Shown piece after piece: positions 1-7,944 of a stretch of 64,000 bases of DNA (position 1 is the stretch's first letter; every line of letters starts with the position of its first letter). The notes beneath the pieces were generated by a model, which had not been told where the DNA came from, searched no databases, and saw only the letters and a list, made by a program, of their open reading frames with translations. A program made the translations under genes and the position numbers. The stretch comes from Allobosea sp. OK403 (GTDB taxonomy: Bacteria > Pseudomonadota > Alphaproteobacteria > Rhizobiales > Beijerinckiaceae), in assembly GCF_900113835.1 (NCBI RefSeq), contig NZ_FOQV01000004.1:326001-390000 (forward strand), in the 5' to 3' direction.

Positions 1-492
1 CCGATCGAGGACTTCCCCGTCGAGAAGTGGGACGCGATCATCGCGATCAACCTCTCGGCCGCATTCCACGCCATCCGCGCCGCGCTTCCGGGCATGAAGG
101 CGCGTAAATGGGGCCGCATCATCAACACGGCCTCGGCCCATGCGCTCGTTGCCTCGCCGTTCAAATCCGCCTATGTCGCTGCCAAGCACGGCATCGCCGG
201 TCTGACCAAGACGGTCGCGCTCGAGGCCGCGACCTTCGGCGTCACGGCGAACGCGATCTGCCCCGGCTATGTCTGGACGCCGCTGGTCGAGAAGCAGATA
301 CCTGAGACCATGGCGGCGCGCGGTCTCACCAAGGAACAGGTCATCAACGACGTCTTGCTGCACGCCCAGCCGACCAAGCAATTCGTCACCAGCGAGGAGG
401 TTGCGGCGCTTGCCGTCTTCCTCGCCTCGGACGCCGCGAAATCGATCACCGGCGTCATCCTACCGATCGATGGCGGCTGGACCGCCGAATAG
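1..492 (+). CDS. bdhA: 3-hydroxybutyrate dehydrogenase (SDR family), 5' end outside window
   Basis: Short-chain dehydrogenase expected to interconvert (R)-3-hydroxybutyrate and acetoacetate with NAD in the cytoplasm. The window opens inside the gene: 163 residues are visible, roughly the last two thirds of a family of about 260. Counting from the first visible residue, the SDR catalytic Ser45, Tyr58 and Lys62 (SAYVAAK) are present, followed by the PGYVWTP segment and a C-terminal PIDGGW typical of this subfamily. The NAD-binding glycine motif must lie upstream of the window. The next gene is acetoacetate decarboxylase, so the pair probably handles C4 acids from polyhydroxybutyrate or ketone bodies. 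Another SDR specificity cannot be excluded from a fragment. Confidence 0.82.
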   Translation, partial: PIEDFPVEKWDAIIAINLSAAFHAIRAALPGMKARKWGRIINTASAHALVASPFKSAYVAAKHGIAGLTKTVALEAATFGVTANAICPGYVWTPLVEKQIPETMAARGLTKEQVINDVLLHAQPTKQFVTSEEVAALAVFLASDAAKSITGVILPIDGGWTAE

Positions 493-496
493 GCTC

Positions 497-541
497 GAGC
501 CTTGCACGAAAAAGCGGGTACTGGTTTTTCGCGCAAGGCTC
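497..541. repeat. Dispersed palindromic repeat, family A, copy 1
   Basis: Inverted repeat with outer arms GAGCCTTGC / GCAAGGCTC around a core GAAAAAGCGGGTACTGG followed by TTTTTCGC. The core matches the other family A copies in this window (14589, 28905, 46089, 47082, 52992, 59633). It lies between the dehydrogenase stop codon and adc, so it would be transcribed if the two genes share a transcript. Confidence 0.75.
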
Positions 542-582
542 TCAACTTTTAGAAGCGACCTGATCCAAGGGGCGACATCGTC

Positions 583-1329
583 ATGAATCGCAAGGACATC
601 CTCGATCTGCCATCGATGCCGCTGGCCGGGCCGAGCTACCCGGCCGGGCCCTACCGCTTCGTCGACCGCGAATACATGGTCATCAGCTACGAGACCGACC
701 CCGAAGCGATCCGCCATCAATTGCCTGAGCCCTTGATGCCGTTGGCGACGCCGATCGTCAGCTATGAATGGATCAAGATGCCCGATTCCTCCGGTTTCGG
801 CAGCTACACCGAGAGCGGTATCGTCATCCCCTGCAAATTCGGCGAGGAGGAGGTCTCCTTCGTCTCGCAGATGTATCTCGACGACGAACCGCCGATCGCG
901 GCCGGCCGCGAGATCTGGGGCTTTCCCAAGAAATACGCCCATCCCAGGCTGGAAGTGGTCAAGGACACGCTCACCGGCACGCTCGAATATGCCGGCCAGC
1001 AGGTCGCCATGGGCACGATGGGCTACAAGCATGAGAGCCTGGCCGGCAACGGCGTCAAGACCACGGCGATGCTGACCAAGACGCAGGTCAACCTCAAGAT
1101 CATCCCCGGCGTCGATGGCGAACCCGAGATCTGCCAGCTCGTGGCGCTGAACCTCACCGACATCACGGTGAAGGGCTCCTGGATCGGCCCCGGCCGTCTC
1201 CATCTGATCCCGCATGTCAACGCGCCGGTCGCCGATCTGCCGGTGCGAAAAGTCATCGGCGCGCACCATTTCATCGCCGACCTTACCTTGCCCTTCGGCC
1301 GGAAGATCCATGATTACATGAAGGGATGA
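583..1329 (+). CDS. adc: Acetoacetate decarboxylase
   Basis: Decarboxylates acetoacetate to acetone and CO2 through a Schiff base on lysine. The 248-residue product has the usual length and the hallmark segment GREIWGFPKKYAHP, in which Lys116 is the expected Schiff-base lysine and Lys117 the neighbour that lowers its pKa in the clostridial enzyme. The N-terminus (GPYRFVDREYM) and the TYM-like core FVSQMYLDDEPP also fit the family. The gene starts 90 bp after the 3-hydroxybutyrate dehydrogenase stop, with a family A repeat between them. The pairing suggests removal of acetoacetate made from 3-hydroxybutyrate. It converges with the ABC transporter cluster, leaving only 18 bp between the two stop codons. 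Confidence 0.9.
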   Translation: MNRKDILDLPSMPLAGPSYPAGPYRFVDREYMVISYETDPEAIRHQLPEPLMPLATPIVSYEWIKMPDSSGFGSYTESGIVIPCKFGEEEVSFVSQMYLDDEPPIAAGREIWGFPKKYAHPRLEVVKDTLTGTLEYAGQQVAMGTMGYKHESLAGNGVKTTAMLTKTQVNLKIIPGVDGEPEICQLVALNLTDITVKGSWIGPGRLHLIPHVNAPVADLPVRKVIGAHHFIADLTLPFGRKIHDYMKG

Positions 1330-1347
1330 GTGGGCAGATCTAGCCAC

Positions 1348-2112
1348 TTATCCCGGCAGGAACGCGACCCGCCCGTCCGTGCCTTGCACGGTCTCGATCG
1401 CGACCCCGTAGAGTTCAGCCAACCGCTCCGGCGTCAGCATCGCGGCGGCTGCGCCCGTCGCGATCGCCTCCCCCTCGCGCAGCAGCATCACCCGGTCGGC
1501 ATGGGCCAGCGCCTGGTTGGGATCATGCGTCGTGAAGAGCACGCCGAGTCCCTCAGCCGCGAGCTGCCTGATCTGGCTCATCACCTTGCCCTGATTGCCG
1601 AAATCCAGGCTCGCCGTCGGCTCGTCCAGGATGACATAGGCCGGCTCCTGCGCCAGCGCGCGGGCGATCAGCACGAGCTGGCGTTCGCCGCCCGAGATCT
1701 GGGTATAGGGGCGCTGCGCCAGCTTCGCGATACCGAGCCGCTCCAGCATGGCTCGCGCCACCTCGCGGTCATGGCTGGACGGCGCGGCAAGCAGCCCGCC
1801 ATGCGCGGTGCGCCCCATCAGCACCACCAAGAACACCGTGAAGGCAAAGGTGCCGGCATGGGCCTGGGGCACATAGCCCAGCGCCCGCGCCCGCTGATTG
1901 ACCGAAAGCGCCGCCAGCGGCCGGCCGTCGAGTGTCAGCGTTCCGCCATGGGGCGGCAGCAGGCCGAGCAGGGTCTTGAGCAGCGTCGTCTTGCCGCCGC
2001 CATTGGGGCCGAGCAGCGCCAGGACCTCGCCTGCCTTCAGATCGAGGCCGATATCGCGGCCGATCCGGCGCTCAGGGTAGCCATAGGCGAGGTCGGCCGC
2101 GCTCAGGCTCAC
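1348..2112 (-). CDS. ABC transporter ATPase, FecE/BtuD type, last gene of Mo/W uptake cluster
   Basis: Nucleotide-binding subunit that should energise the FecCD-type permease encoded just upstream. The 254-residue protein shows Walker A GPNGGGKTT, an ABC signature written ISGGERQL instead of LSGGQ, Walker B VILDEPTASLDF and the switch histidine in TTHDPN. The gene starts at a GTG whose last two bases overlap the permease stop (GTGA), so translation is probably coupled. By family alone the substrate could be ferric siderophore, haem, cobalamin or molybdate/tungstate. Its place at the end of a cluster with TupBCA and ModA-like proteins favours an oxyanion, as in the MolBCA importer of Haemophilus. 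That substrate is an inference. Confidence 0.85.
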   Translation of the reverse strand: MSLSAADLAYGYPERRIGRDIGLDLKAGEVLALLGPNGGGKTTLLKTLLGLLPPHGGTLTLDGRPLAALSVNQRARALGYVPQAHAGTFAFTVFLVVLMGRTAHGGLLAAPSSHDREVARAMLERLGIAKLAQRPYTQISGGERQLVLIARALAQEPAYVILDEPTASLDFGNQGKVMSQIRQLAAEGLGVLFTTHDPNQALAHADRVMLLREGEAIATGAAAAMLTPERLAELYGVAIETVQGTDGRVAFLPG

Positions 2113-3122
2113 GACCAGCCTCCGCGCGCCGAAGCCAGCAGCCAGATGAAGAAGGGCGTGCCGATCACGGCGGTGAGGATGCCGAGCGGCGTCTCGACCG
2201 GGGCTGCGGTGCGCGCCAGCGTGTCTATGATCAGGAGATAGCCGGCACCGAGGAGCGCCGCCGTCGGCAGGAGCTTGCCGAAATCAGGGCCGACCAGGAA
2301 GCGCGCCAGATGCGGCACGACGAGCCCGACCCAGCCGATGATGCCGGCCGCCGCGACGCTTGCCGCCGTCACCAGCGTTGCCGCCGCTACGATCGCGATG
2401 CGCAAGGGGCCGGTATCGAGCCCGAGCGCGCGCGCCTCCTCCTCCGGCAGCGACATCACGTTCATCCGCCAGCGCAGGGCGACGAGCACGGCCGTGCCCA
2501 GCAACACCGGGCCGAGCAGCGGAACGAGGTCCGGCCTGGCCGTGCCGGCGAGGCTGCCGAGCAGCCAGAAGGTCATGGCGGGCAGTTGGTTGTATGGATC
2601 GGCCCAGTATTTCACCAATCCGATGCCGGCCCCCAGGAGCGAGCCGACGACGACGCCGGTCAGCACCAGAGCCAGCACTGGATCGCCGCGCCGGATCGTC
2701 GAGCCGATCGCATAGACAGCGCCGACCGCGACCAGCCCGCCCGTGAAGGCCGCAAGCTGGATCGCGAACAGACCCAGCGAAAAATAGATCCCGACGACCG
2801 CCCCCAACGCTGCACCGGAGGACGCGCCCAGGATATCGGGCGAGACCAGCGGATTGCGGAACAGCCCCTGGAAGGCCGTGCCCGCGACCGCCAGCGCCGC
2901 CCCGCAGAGCACGGCCGCCACCACGCGCGGCCCGCGAATATTCCAGATCACGGCCTCGATCTGCGGCGACAGGCCCGAGGGCTGGCCGGTCAAGCCCGCC
3001 CAGACGAGACGCGCCAGCTCGGCGGGCCCGACAGGGAAGCGCCCGAGCCCGAAAGCGAGCAGCACCGCAACGCCGAGCAGGCCAAGCGCGATGGCGTTTC
3101 CGCGAAGGGAGGATGGCGGCAT
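2109..3122 (-). CDS. FecCD-family ABC permease (MolB-like candidate)
   Basis: Integral membrane subunit of a type II ABC importer. The open frame runs far upstream, but that part only mirrors the binding-protein gene. The ATG at 3122 gives 337 residues, the usual FecCD length, beginning MPPSSLRGNAIALG and entering a hydrophobic helix at once. About nine to ten membrane segments are visible, as are family features such as GAALAVAGTAFQGLFRNPLVSPDILG and GLVVPHLARFLVGPD, which contacts the ATPase. It lies 38 bp after the binding-protein stop and overlaps the ATPase start. The substrate is inferred from neighbours to be molybdate or tungstate; iron or cobalamin cannot be excluded. Confidence 0.87.
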   Translation of the reverse strand: MPPSSLRGNAIALGLLGVAVLLAFGLGRFPVGPAELARLVWAGLTGQPSGLSPQIEAVIWNIRGPRVVAAVLCGAALAVAGTAFQGLFRNPLVSPDILGASSGAALGAVVGIYFSLGLFAIQLAAFTGGLVAVGAVYAIGSTIRRGDPVLALVLTGVVVGSLLGAGIGLVKYWADPYNQLPAMTFWLLGSLAGTARPDLVPLLGPVLLGTAVLVALRWRMNVMSLPEEEARALGLDTGPLRIAIVAAATLVTAASVAAAGIIGWVGLVVPHLARFLVGPDFGKLLPTAALLGAGYLLIIDTLARTAAPVETPLGILTAVIGTPFFIWLLASARGGWS

Positions 3123-3160
3123 GGCGTCAGGACGGATCCAGTGGGCGGGGAAACACGACC

Positions 3161-4210
3161 TTACCCCCGTCCCGACAGGATCAGGTCGAGCTGCGCCTCG
3201 CTCGGCGTGACCTGATAGAACAGCGTGTGGAAGTCGCGCGCGATGACGCGGATATCCTCGGGGAACTGGGCCGGGTAGAGCAGCTTCGCCAGCCACCACA
3301 GGCCGACCATGCGGTTGACCGAGGGCGGGAAATCGACCCAGCCGAAGGGCAATTTCGGCGAGAGATGCACCCGCCCCGCCTTCACCGCCCGGATGCTCGC
3401 CCAGCCCGGATCCGTATGCACGCTCACGGCAAAGCCGGGATCGATGGTGACGATCACCTCCGGATCCCAGGCCATGACCTGTTCGAGCGAGACTTGCGCC
3501 AGGCCCGAGACTTGCGCCAAGCCATTGCCGGGCTGCTCGGCGGCGACATTGCGCGCGCCCACAAAGCTCAGCGTCTCCACATTGATCGAACCGCCCAGCC
3601 CGGTCTCGAGCCCGCGCGGCCCGCGCGCGTAATAGACGGAAGGGCGCTGTTCGGCGGGAATCGTCGCGACGCGGCCCCTGATCACCGTCATGGCGGTCTC
3701 GCACCAGCGCGCCAGCGTCTCGGCCCGCTCCATGCGCCCGGTGAGTTGGCCGAGGATGCGGTAGCTCGCAGGGGTAGCCTCGAAGCGCCCGTCGAGCAGC
3801 GCATAGGGAATGCCGGTCTGGCCCTGCACACGCTCGGCGAGTTCGACATAGCTGCGCCCGGTCGAGCCGGCATCGACAATGAGGTCGGGCTTCAGCGTCA
3901 GCACCGCCTCCAGATTGGCGCTATTGCCACGTCCGGTGATGCGGCCGATCTGCGGCTTGTTGCCGATATCCGGCAGCAGAAAGGGCAGCTCCTCCGGCCC
4001 GTTGGCGCGCGGCCAGCCCAGCAACAGGTCCGGCGCCAGCGTATAGAGCTGGATCGCGGCCGGCGGCCCGGCGGGGAAGACGCGCTCGACCCTGGCCGGA
4101 ATCGCGATCTCGCGGCCGGCCCCGTCGCGGATGGCGGCCGCCCAGGCCCCCCGCGGAATCGCGAGCGTGGCAAGCCCGGCCAGAACCAGGCGGCGGTCAG
4201 GATGCGGCAT
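3161..4210 (-). CDS. Periplasmic binding protein of FecB/BtuF type (MolA-like candidate)
   Basis: Cluster A substrate-binding protein that would deliver ligand to the FecCD-type importer. It has 349 residues with an N-terminal export signal; two arginines directly before the hydrophobic stretch (DRRLVLAGLATLAI) make a Tat signal possible. The mature part shows the two-lobed TroA-like pattern: a conserved start (RVERVFPAGPPAAIQLYTLAP), GRGNSANLEAVLTLKPDLIV in lobe one, and LAQVSLEQVMAWDPEVIV in lobe two. The start overlaps the end of the TrmO-like gene by 14 bp. The ligand is not readable from sequence. The cluster context suggests molybdate or tungstate. Confidence 0.82.
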   Translation of the reverse strand: MPHPDRRLVLAGLATLAIPRGAWAAAIRDGAGREIAIPARVERVFPAGPPAAIQLYTLAPDLLLGWPRANGPEELPFLLPDIGNKPQIGRITGRGNSANLEAVLTLKPDLIVDAGSTGRSYVELAERVQGQTGIPYALLDGRFEATPASYRILGQLTGRMERAETLARWCETAMTVIRGRVATIPAEQRPSVYYARGPRGLETGLGGSINVETLSFVGARNVAAEQPGNGLAQVSGLAQVSLEQVMAWDPEVIVTIDPGFAVSVHTDPGWASIRAVKAGRVHLSPKLPFGWVDFPPSVNRMVGLWWLAKLLYPAQFPEDIRVIARDFHTLFYQVTPSEAQLDLILSGRG

Positions 4211-4676
4211 GGCGATGCTCCTGCGCTGGCGACTGGGCGCAGCGGTTCGGCTTCACATCGAGCAGGGGCGTACCGTCGAGGCAGTCGAGCCCGCGTACGA
4301 TCAACGTACCGTCCTCGACACGCAGCAGCCGCACCCGCGACAGCGCGATCGGATTGGGCCGCACCGGCGAGCGCAGGGCGAAGGTGCCGAGCGGCTCCGC
4401 CCCGCGCGGTGTCTGGGTCACGAGGTCGCGCCGCGCCTCATGCATCCAATAGAGCAGGTCGAGATGAGCGAAGGCCGCGATCCCCATCAAGGCCGCATGC
4501 CAGGGCGCGTCGATCTCGACGCGGCATTCCGGACCGTTCTCGCTGTCGCCCTGGCGCGGGCACTGGTCGCGCGTCGCGAAAGGCGTGCGAATCCGGCCGA
4601 TGAAGACGAGATGCGCATCCTGCCTCTCGGGCAGGGGCGCGGATGTCTCGCCCGGTCGCGTCGCCTGCCAATCCAT
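4197..4676 (-). CDS. trmO: TrmO/TsaA-like tRNA t6A37 methyltransferase, short form
   Basis: Member of the TsaA/YaeB/VirR family, whose E. coli member TrmO adds a methyl group from SAM to N6-threonylcarbamoyladenosine at tRNA position 37. The 159 residues cover only the catalytic beta-barrel domain; the E. coli protein is about 235 with an extra C-terminal domain. The strongest evidence is the diagnostic stretch GTFALRSPVRPNPIALS and the later GLDCLDGTPLLDVKP. After DVKP the usual Tyr is replaced (KPNRC) and the protein ends soon after, overlapping the next gene by 14 bp. It sits inside a metal-oxyanion transport operon, 15 bp after the second ModA-like gene, an odd place for a tRNA-modifying enzyme. 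Confidence 0.82.
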   Translation of the reverse strand: MDWQATRPGETSAPLPERQDAHLVFIGRIRTPFATRDQCPRQGDSENGPECRVEIDAPWHAALMGIAAFAHLDLLYWMHEARRDLVTQTPRGAEPLGTFALRSPVRPNPIALSRVRLLRVEDGTLIVRGLDCLDGTPLLDVKPNRCAQSPAQEHRHAAS

Positions 4677-4691
4677 CCGCGCTTGCTCCGT

Positions 4692-5465
4692 TCAGTTCGT
4701 GTCGCGCGGCAGGGTCGGCGCTGCGAAGCCATGCTTCGCCAGGATCTCCTGCCCGGCCCGCGAGAGGATGAACATGGCGAGCCGCCCGGCATTTGGCGAG
4801 GCCTTCGCCATCACGGTCAGGCCGTAATCGGCTCCCACCGACAGCGCGGCCGGCAAGCGCACCAGCTGGAGGCCGGGCTGTTCTCGCGCGATCGCCTCGG
4901 CATTGGTGCGATAGGCCAGGAACAGATCGGCCGCCCCCGTCGCCAACTTGTGACCGTAGACATTGACGCCGGAGGGGGCCGCGATGCTCGCCGGCCCGCC
5001 GGTCAGTTGCAGCGCCTTGGCCTCCAGCCTCGCCTTCGCTCCGGCTTGCAAGGCCTCGGCGCGGGCGAAAACTTGGAAGGCGTAGTCGCCGGAGGGATCG
5101 GCCTTCGGCGTCGAGGTGCCGAGCTTGATCGCCGGATCGAGCATGCGCGCCAGCAGGGTCTCAGGAGACACCGCAACCTCCGGCCGCGCGAAGACACAAA
5201 GCTCGTTGCGCGCGAACAGCACGACCGGCCCCGCCAGCCCCGCTTTCGCCAGCGCTTCGGGGTTGCCCAGATCAGCCGAGGCGAAGAGATCGGCCGCCTC
5301 GCCCTGGGCGATCCGCTCCTTCAGCAGGCCCGACGCGCCGCAGACCAGTTCGACCGCCAGTCCGGTCCTGGCTTCGAACACCGCCGCGGCCTCGCCCAAC
5401 GCCGCGCGCAAACTGCCCGCGGCCAGGAGCCGGATCGGCGGAAGGGCCGCAGCCATCGCCGTCAA
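4692..5465 (-). CDS. ModA-like substrate-binding protein, second tandem copy, no visible signal peptide
   Basis: Type II periplasmic-binding-protein fold of the molybdate-binding ModA family: AAGSLR near the N-terminus for the first anion contact, GASGLLKERI, and FASAD. It is 257 residues and a close paralogue of the upstream gene; one run from TLLARMLDP to PSGDYA is identical in both. Unlike that copy it has no signal peptide, because the product begins TAMAAALPPIRLLAAGS, already in the mature domain. The start is TTG at 5465, overlapping the upstream TGA (TTGA), or ATG at 5456. Either it stays in the cytoplasm or it is made by frameshifting as a second domain of the exported copy. Function as an anion binder is likely; its location is unresolved. 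Confidence 0.8.
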   Translation of the reverse strand: MTAMAAALPPIRLLAAGSLRAALGEAAAVFEARTGLAVELVCGASGLLKERIAQGEAADLFASADLGNPEALAKAGLAGPVVLFARNELCVFARPEVAVSPETLLARMLDPAIKLGTSTPKADPSGDYAFQVFARAEALQAGAKARLEAKALQLTGGPASIAAPSGVNVYGHKLATGAADLFLAYRTNAEAIAREQPGLQLVRLPAALSVGADYGLTVMAKASPNAGRLAMFILSRAGQEILAKHGFAAPTLPRDTN

Positions 5466-6271
5466 CTGCCCTCGCGCGGCGCGGTCGGAGCGGTGAAGCC
5501 GTGCTTGGCAAGGATGCGCTGCCCCTCAGGCGACAGGATGAACATCGCCAATCGGTAGGCATTGTTCGAGGCGCCGTTCATCACGGTCATCCCGTAATCG
5601 GCGCCCACGGCCAGCGCCGGCGGCAGCCTGACCATGCGCTGGCCCGGCTGTTCGCGCGCGATCGGCAAGGCATTGGTGCAATAGCCCAGGAAGAGATCGG
5701 CCGCCCCGGTCGCCAGCAGATGGCCCGTGCCGTTCCTGTCGGCCGGAGTCGGCGCGCTGTTGGGACCGCCGACGAGCTGGAGCGCCTTGGCCTCCAGGGC
5801 CGCCTTGGCGCCCGGCTGCAGCGCCTCGGCCTTGGCGAAGATCTGCCAGGCATAGTCCCCGGACGGATCGGCCTTCGGCGTCGAGGTGCCGAGCTTGATC
5901 GCAGGATCGAGCATGCGCGCCAGCAGCGTCTGCGTCGTCACCTCCAGCCCGGTGCGGGCAAAGGCGCAGGTCTCGTTGCGGGCGAAGAGCACGACGGGAC
6001 CGGCCTTGCCCTCCTGCGTCAGGGCGAGCGGATGGCTCATATTGGCGGAAGCGAAGACCTCAGCCGCCTGGCCCCCGGACAGGTTCTCGCGCAACAGGCC
6101 GGAGGGTCCGAAGCTGGTCTTGACCGGCAGCTTGGCCGTCGCCTCGAAGGCCTGGGCGACTTCGGTCAGCGCATTGCGCAGGCTGCCGGCGGCGTGGAGC
6201 AGCACGGGTTGCTCTGCCTGCGCGACGGAGCAGGAGAGCCCGAACAGGGCGGCAAGAATCAGACGGCGCAT
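5462..6271 (-). CDS. ModA-like substrate-binding protein, first tandem copy, exported
   Basis: Periplasmic molybdate/tungstate-type binding protein of 269 residues. The start at 6271 is chosen because it gives a clean Sec signal peptide (MRRLILAALFGLSCSVAQA, then EQPVLLHAAGS) and lies 4 bp after the tupA stop; an in-frame start further upstream would lie inside tupA. ModA features include AAGSLRNAL, GPSGLLREN, FASAN, and a C-terminal EGQRILAKHGF. No ModB or ModC gene is present in the window, so this protein must either use the TupBC or FecCD-type permease nearby or have an unlinked partner. It is followed by the near-duplicate gene with an overlapping stop and start. Confidence 0.86.
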   Translation of the reverse strand: MRRLILAALFGLSCSVAQAEQPVLLHAAGSLRNALTEVAQAFEATAKLPVKTSFGPSGLLRENLSGGQAAEVFASANMSHPLALTQEGKAGPVVLFARNETCAFARTGLEVTTQTLLARMLDPAIKLGTSTPKADPSGDYAWQIFAKAEALQPGAKAALEAKALQLVGGPNSAPTPADRNGTGHLLATGAADLFLGYCTNALPIAREQPGQRMVRLPPALAVGADYGMTVMNGASNNAYRLAMFILSPEGQRILAKHGFTAPTAPREGS

Positions 6272-6275
6272 CGGC

Positions 6276-7139
6276 TCAGGCTCCCGCCTGCGTCGCATTC
6301 GGGAAGAATAATTGCTGGCCGTCGATCTTGTAGTCGGCGATCGCCTTCTGGCCTTCCGGGCTGATGAGCCAGTTCACGAAGGCCTGGCCGTCATTGACCT
6401 TCACATGCGGGTGCTTGGCCGGGTTGACCGCCATGACGCCATATTGGTTGAACAGACGCCGGTCGCCCTCGACCGCAATGACGAGATCGCCGCGGTTCTT
6501 GAACGAGATCCAGGTGCCGCGATCGGAGAGCACATAGGCGGCCATGCCGCCAGCCGTGTTGAGCGCAGCCCCCATGCCCTGGCCGATATCGCGATACCAG
6601 GAGCCCTTCTTCTGATCGAGATCGATGCCGGCAACCTTCCAGAGCGCCAGTTCGGCGGAGTGGGTGCCGGATTTGTCGCCGCGCGAGACGAAGGGCGCGC
6701 CCTTTTCCTGGATCGCCTTCAGCGCAGCGACAATGTCCTTCGTGCCGGCGACACCGGCCGGGTCGCTCTTCGGGCCGATCAGGACGAAGTCATTGTACAT
6801 CACCGGCTTGCGCTCGAGCGCGAAACCCTCAGCCAGGAACTTCTCCTCCTGCGCCTTGGCATGGACGAAGACGACATCGGCATCGCCGCGCCGCGCGGTG
6901 TCGAGCGCCTGGCCGGTGCCTTGCGACACCACCCGCACCTCGATGCCGGTCCTGGCCTGGAACAAGGGCAGGATATGCCCGAACAGCCCGGAATCCTGCG
7001 TCGAGGTCGTCGAGGAGACCGTGATGAAGCGCGTGCCCGCCGCCGCCGGTGGCGCGACTGTGGTGGTCTGGGCGAGCGCAAGGCCGGCAAAGGCGGCCGA
7101 GAAGCCCGCAATGAGCAAGAGGCGTCTGGTCGCGATCAT
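6276..7139 (-). CDS. tupA: Tungstate-binding protein TupA
   Basis: Periplasmic binding protein of the tungstate-specific ABC importer. The start at 7139 gives 287 residues with signal peptide MIATRRLLLIAGFSAAFAGLALA. The mature protein carries the TupA anion-binding motif TTSTQDSGL close to its N-terminus and SRGDKSGTHSAEL in the middle, both expected to hold the oxyanion. The frame continues upstream, but that part mirrors tupC. It follows tupC by a 73-bp gap and precedes the first ModA-like gene by 4 bp. TupA and the related WtpA prefer tungstate over molybdate in studied cases; specificity here is inferred from the family. Confidence 0.88.
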   Translation of the reverse strand: MIATRRLLLIAGFSAAFAGLALAQTTTVAPPAAAGTRFITVSSTTSTQDSGLFGHILPLFQARTGIEVRVVSQGTGQALDTARRGDADVVFVHAKAQEEKFLAEGFALERKPVMYNDFVLIGPKSDPAGVAGTKDIVAALKAIQEKGAPFVSRGDKSGTHSAELALWKVAGIDLDQKKGSWYRDIGQGMGAALNTAGGMAAYVLSDRGTWISFKNRGDLVIAVEGDRRLFNQYGVMAVNPAKHPHVKVNDGQAFVNWLISPEGQKAIADYKIDGQQLFFPNATQAGA

Positions 7140-7212
7140 AGTCGTCTCCTCATCATGGTCGTCTCCTGGGGTTTCTGGTTTTGGCAGCAATCGGTTTCTC
7201 GGGAAGAGCGTC

Positions 7213-7944
7213 TCACCAGAGCAATTCCCCGGCGAGGAAAGCGCGGGCCTCGATCGTCTGCGGCTCGGCGAAGAAGTACGCGGCGAGGGAATCCTCGACC
7301 AACCGGCCCCGATGCAGGAACAGCACGCGATCGGCCAGCCGCTTCGCCTGGCCGAGATCATGCGTCGACATCAAGACCGTGATGCCCTCCGCCACGAGGC
7401 CGGTCAGCAACTCCTCGATCTGCCACGTCGCGGCGGGATCGAGCTGCGAGGTCGGCTCGTCCAGGAAGAGCAGTTCGGGCCTCAAACTCCAGGCACGAGC
7501 GATGGCGAGGCGCTGCTGCTCGCCGCCCGAGAGCAACCGCGCCGGCTGCCTCGCGCGCTCAGACAGGCCAAAGCGCCGCAGCGCGGCCTGAGCGCGTTCG
7601 CGCCGCTCCATGCGCGCGACGCCCGCCGCCGCCAGCGCATGATCGATATTGGCCTCGACCGAGCGGCGCAGCATGATCGGCTTCTGGAACACCATGGCGT
7701 GGCGTTTCGCGCGCCCGGTCGCGCTCGCCGCCCAATGCACGTGGCCCTCGCTCGGCGTCAGCAGGCCGTGGCAGAGCCTGAGCATCAGCGACTTGCCGGC
7801 GCCATTGGGCCCGAGCAGCACGGTGACCCCGCCCGCAGGCACGACGAGGCTGACCGCATCGACCAATCTGCGCCCCTCCCCGAGGAAGGAGATGCTCTCG
7901 AGGCTGAGCGGCAGAATCGAGGTCACGTCACGCATCATGCTCAT
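7213..7944 (-). CDS. tupC: Tungstate ABC transporter ATPase TupC
   Basis: Cytoplasmic ATPase for TupB. The chosen ATG at 7944 overlaps the tupB stop codon (ATGA), giving 243 residues that begin MSMMRDV; two further ATGs lie at 7938 and 7935. Motifs are Walker A GPNGAGKS, Q-loop near MVFQKPIML, signature LLSGGEQQRLAIARAW, Walker B LLFLDEPTSQLD and the switch histidine STHDLGQ. The much longer frame upstream only mirrors tupB. The order tupB-tupC-tupA, with binding protein last, is one of the known arrangements of this importer. Confidence 0.88.
   Translation of the reverse strand: MSMMRDVTSILPLSLESISFLGEGRRLVDAVSLVVPAGGVTVLLGPNGAGKSLMLRLCHGLLTPSEGHVHWAASATGRAKRHAMVFQKPIMLRRSVEANIDHALAAAGVARMERRERAQAALRRFGLSERARQPARLLSGGEQQRLAIARAWSLRPELLFLDEPTSQLDPAATWQIEELLTGLVAEGITVLMSTHDLGQAKRLADRVLFLHRGRLVEDSLAAYFFAEPQTIEARAFLAGELLW

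Noticed and set aside
3123..3704. Upstream extension of the FecCD permease frame to 3704
   Set aside because: The extra 194 residues have the composition of a shadow frame and overlap the binding-protein gene. The ATG at 3122 gives a normal permease.
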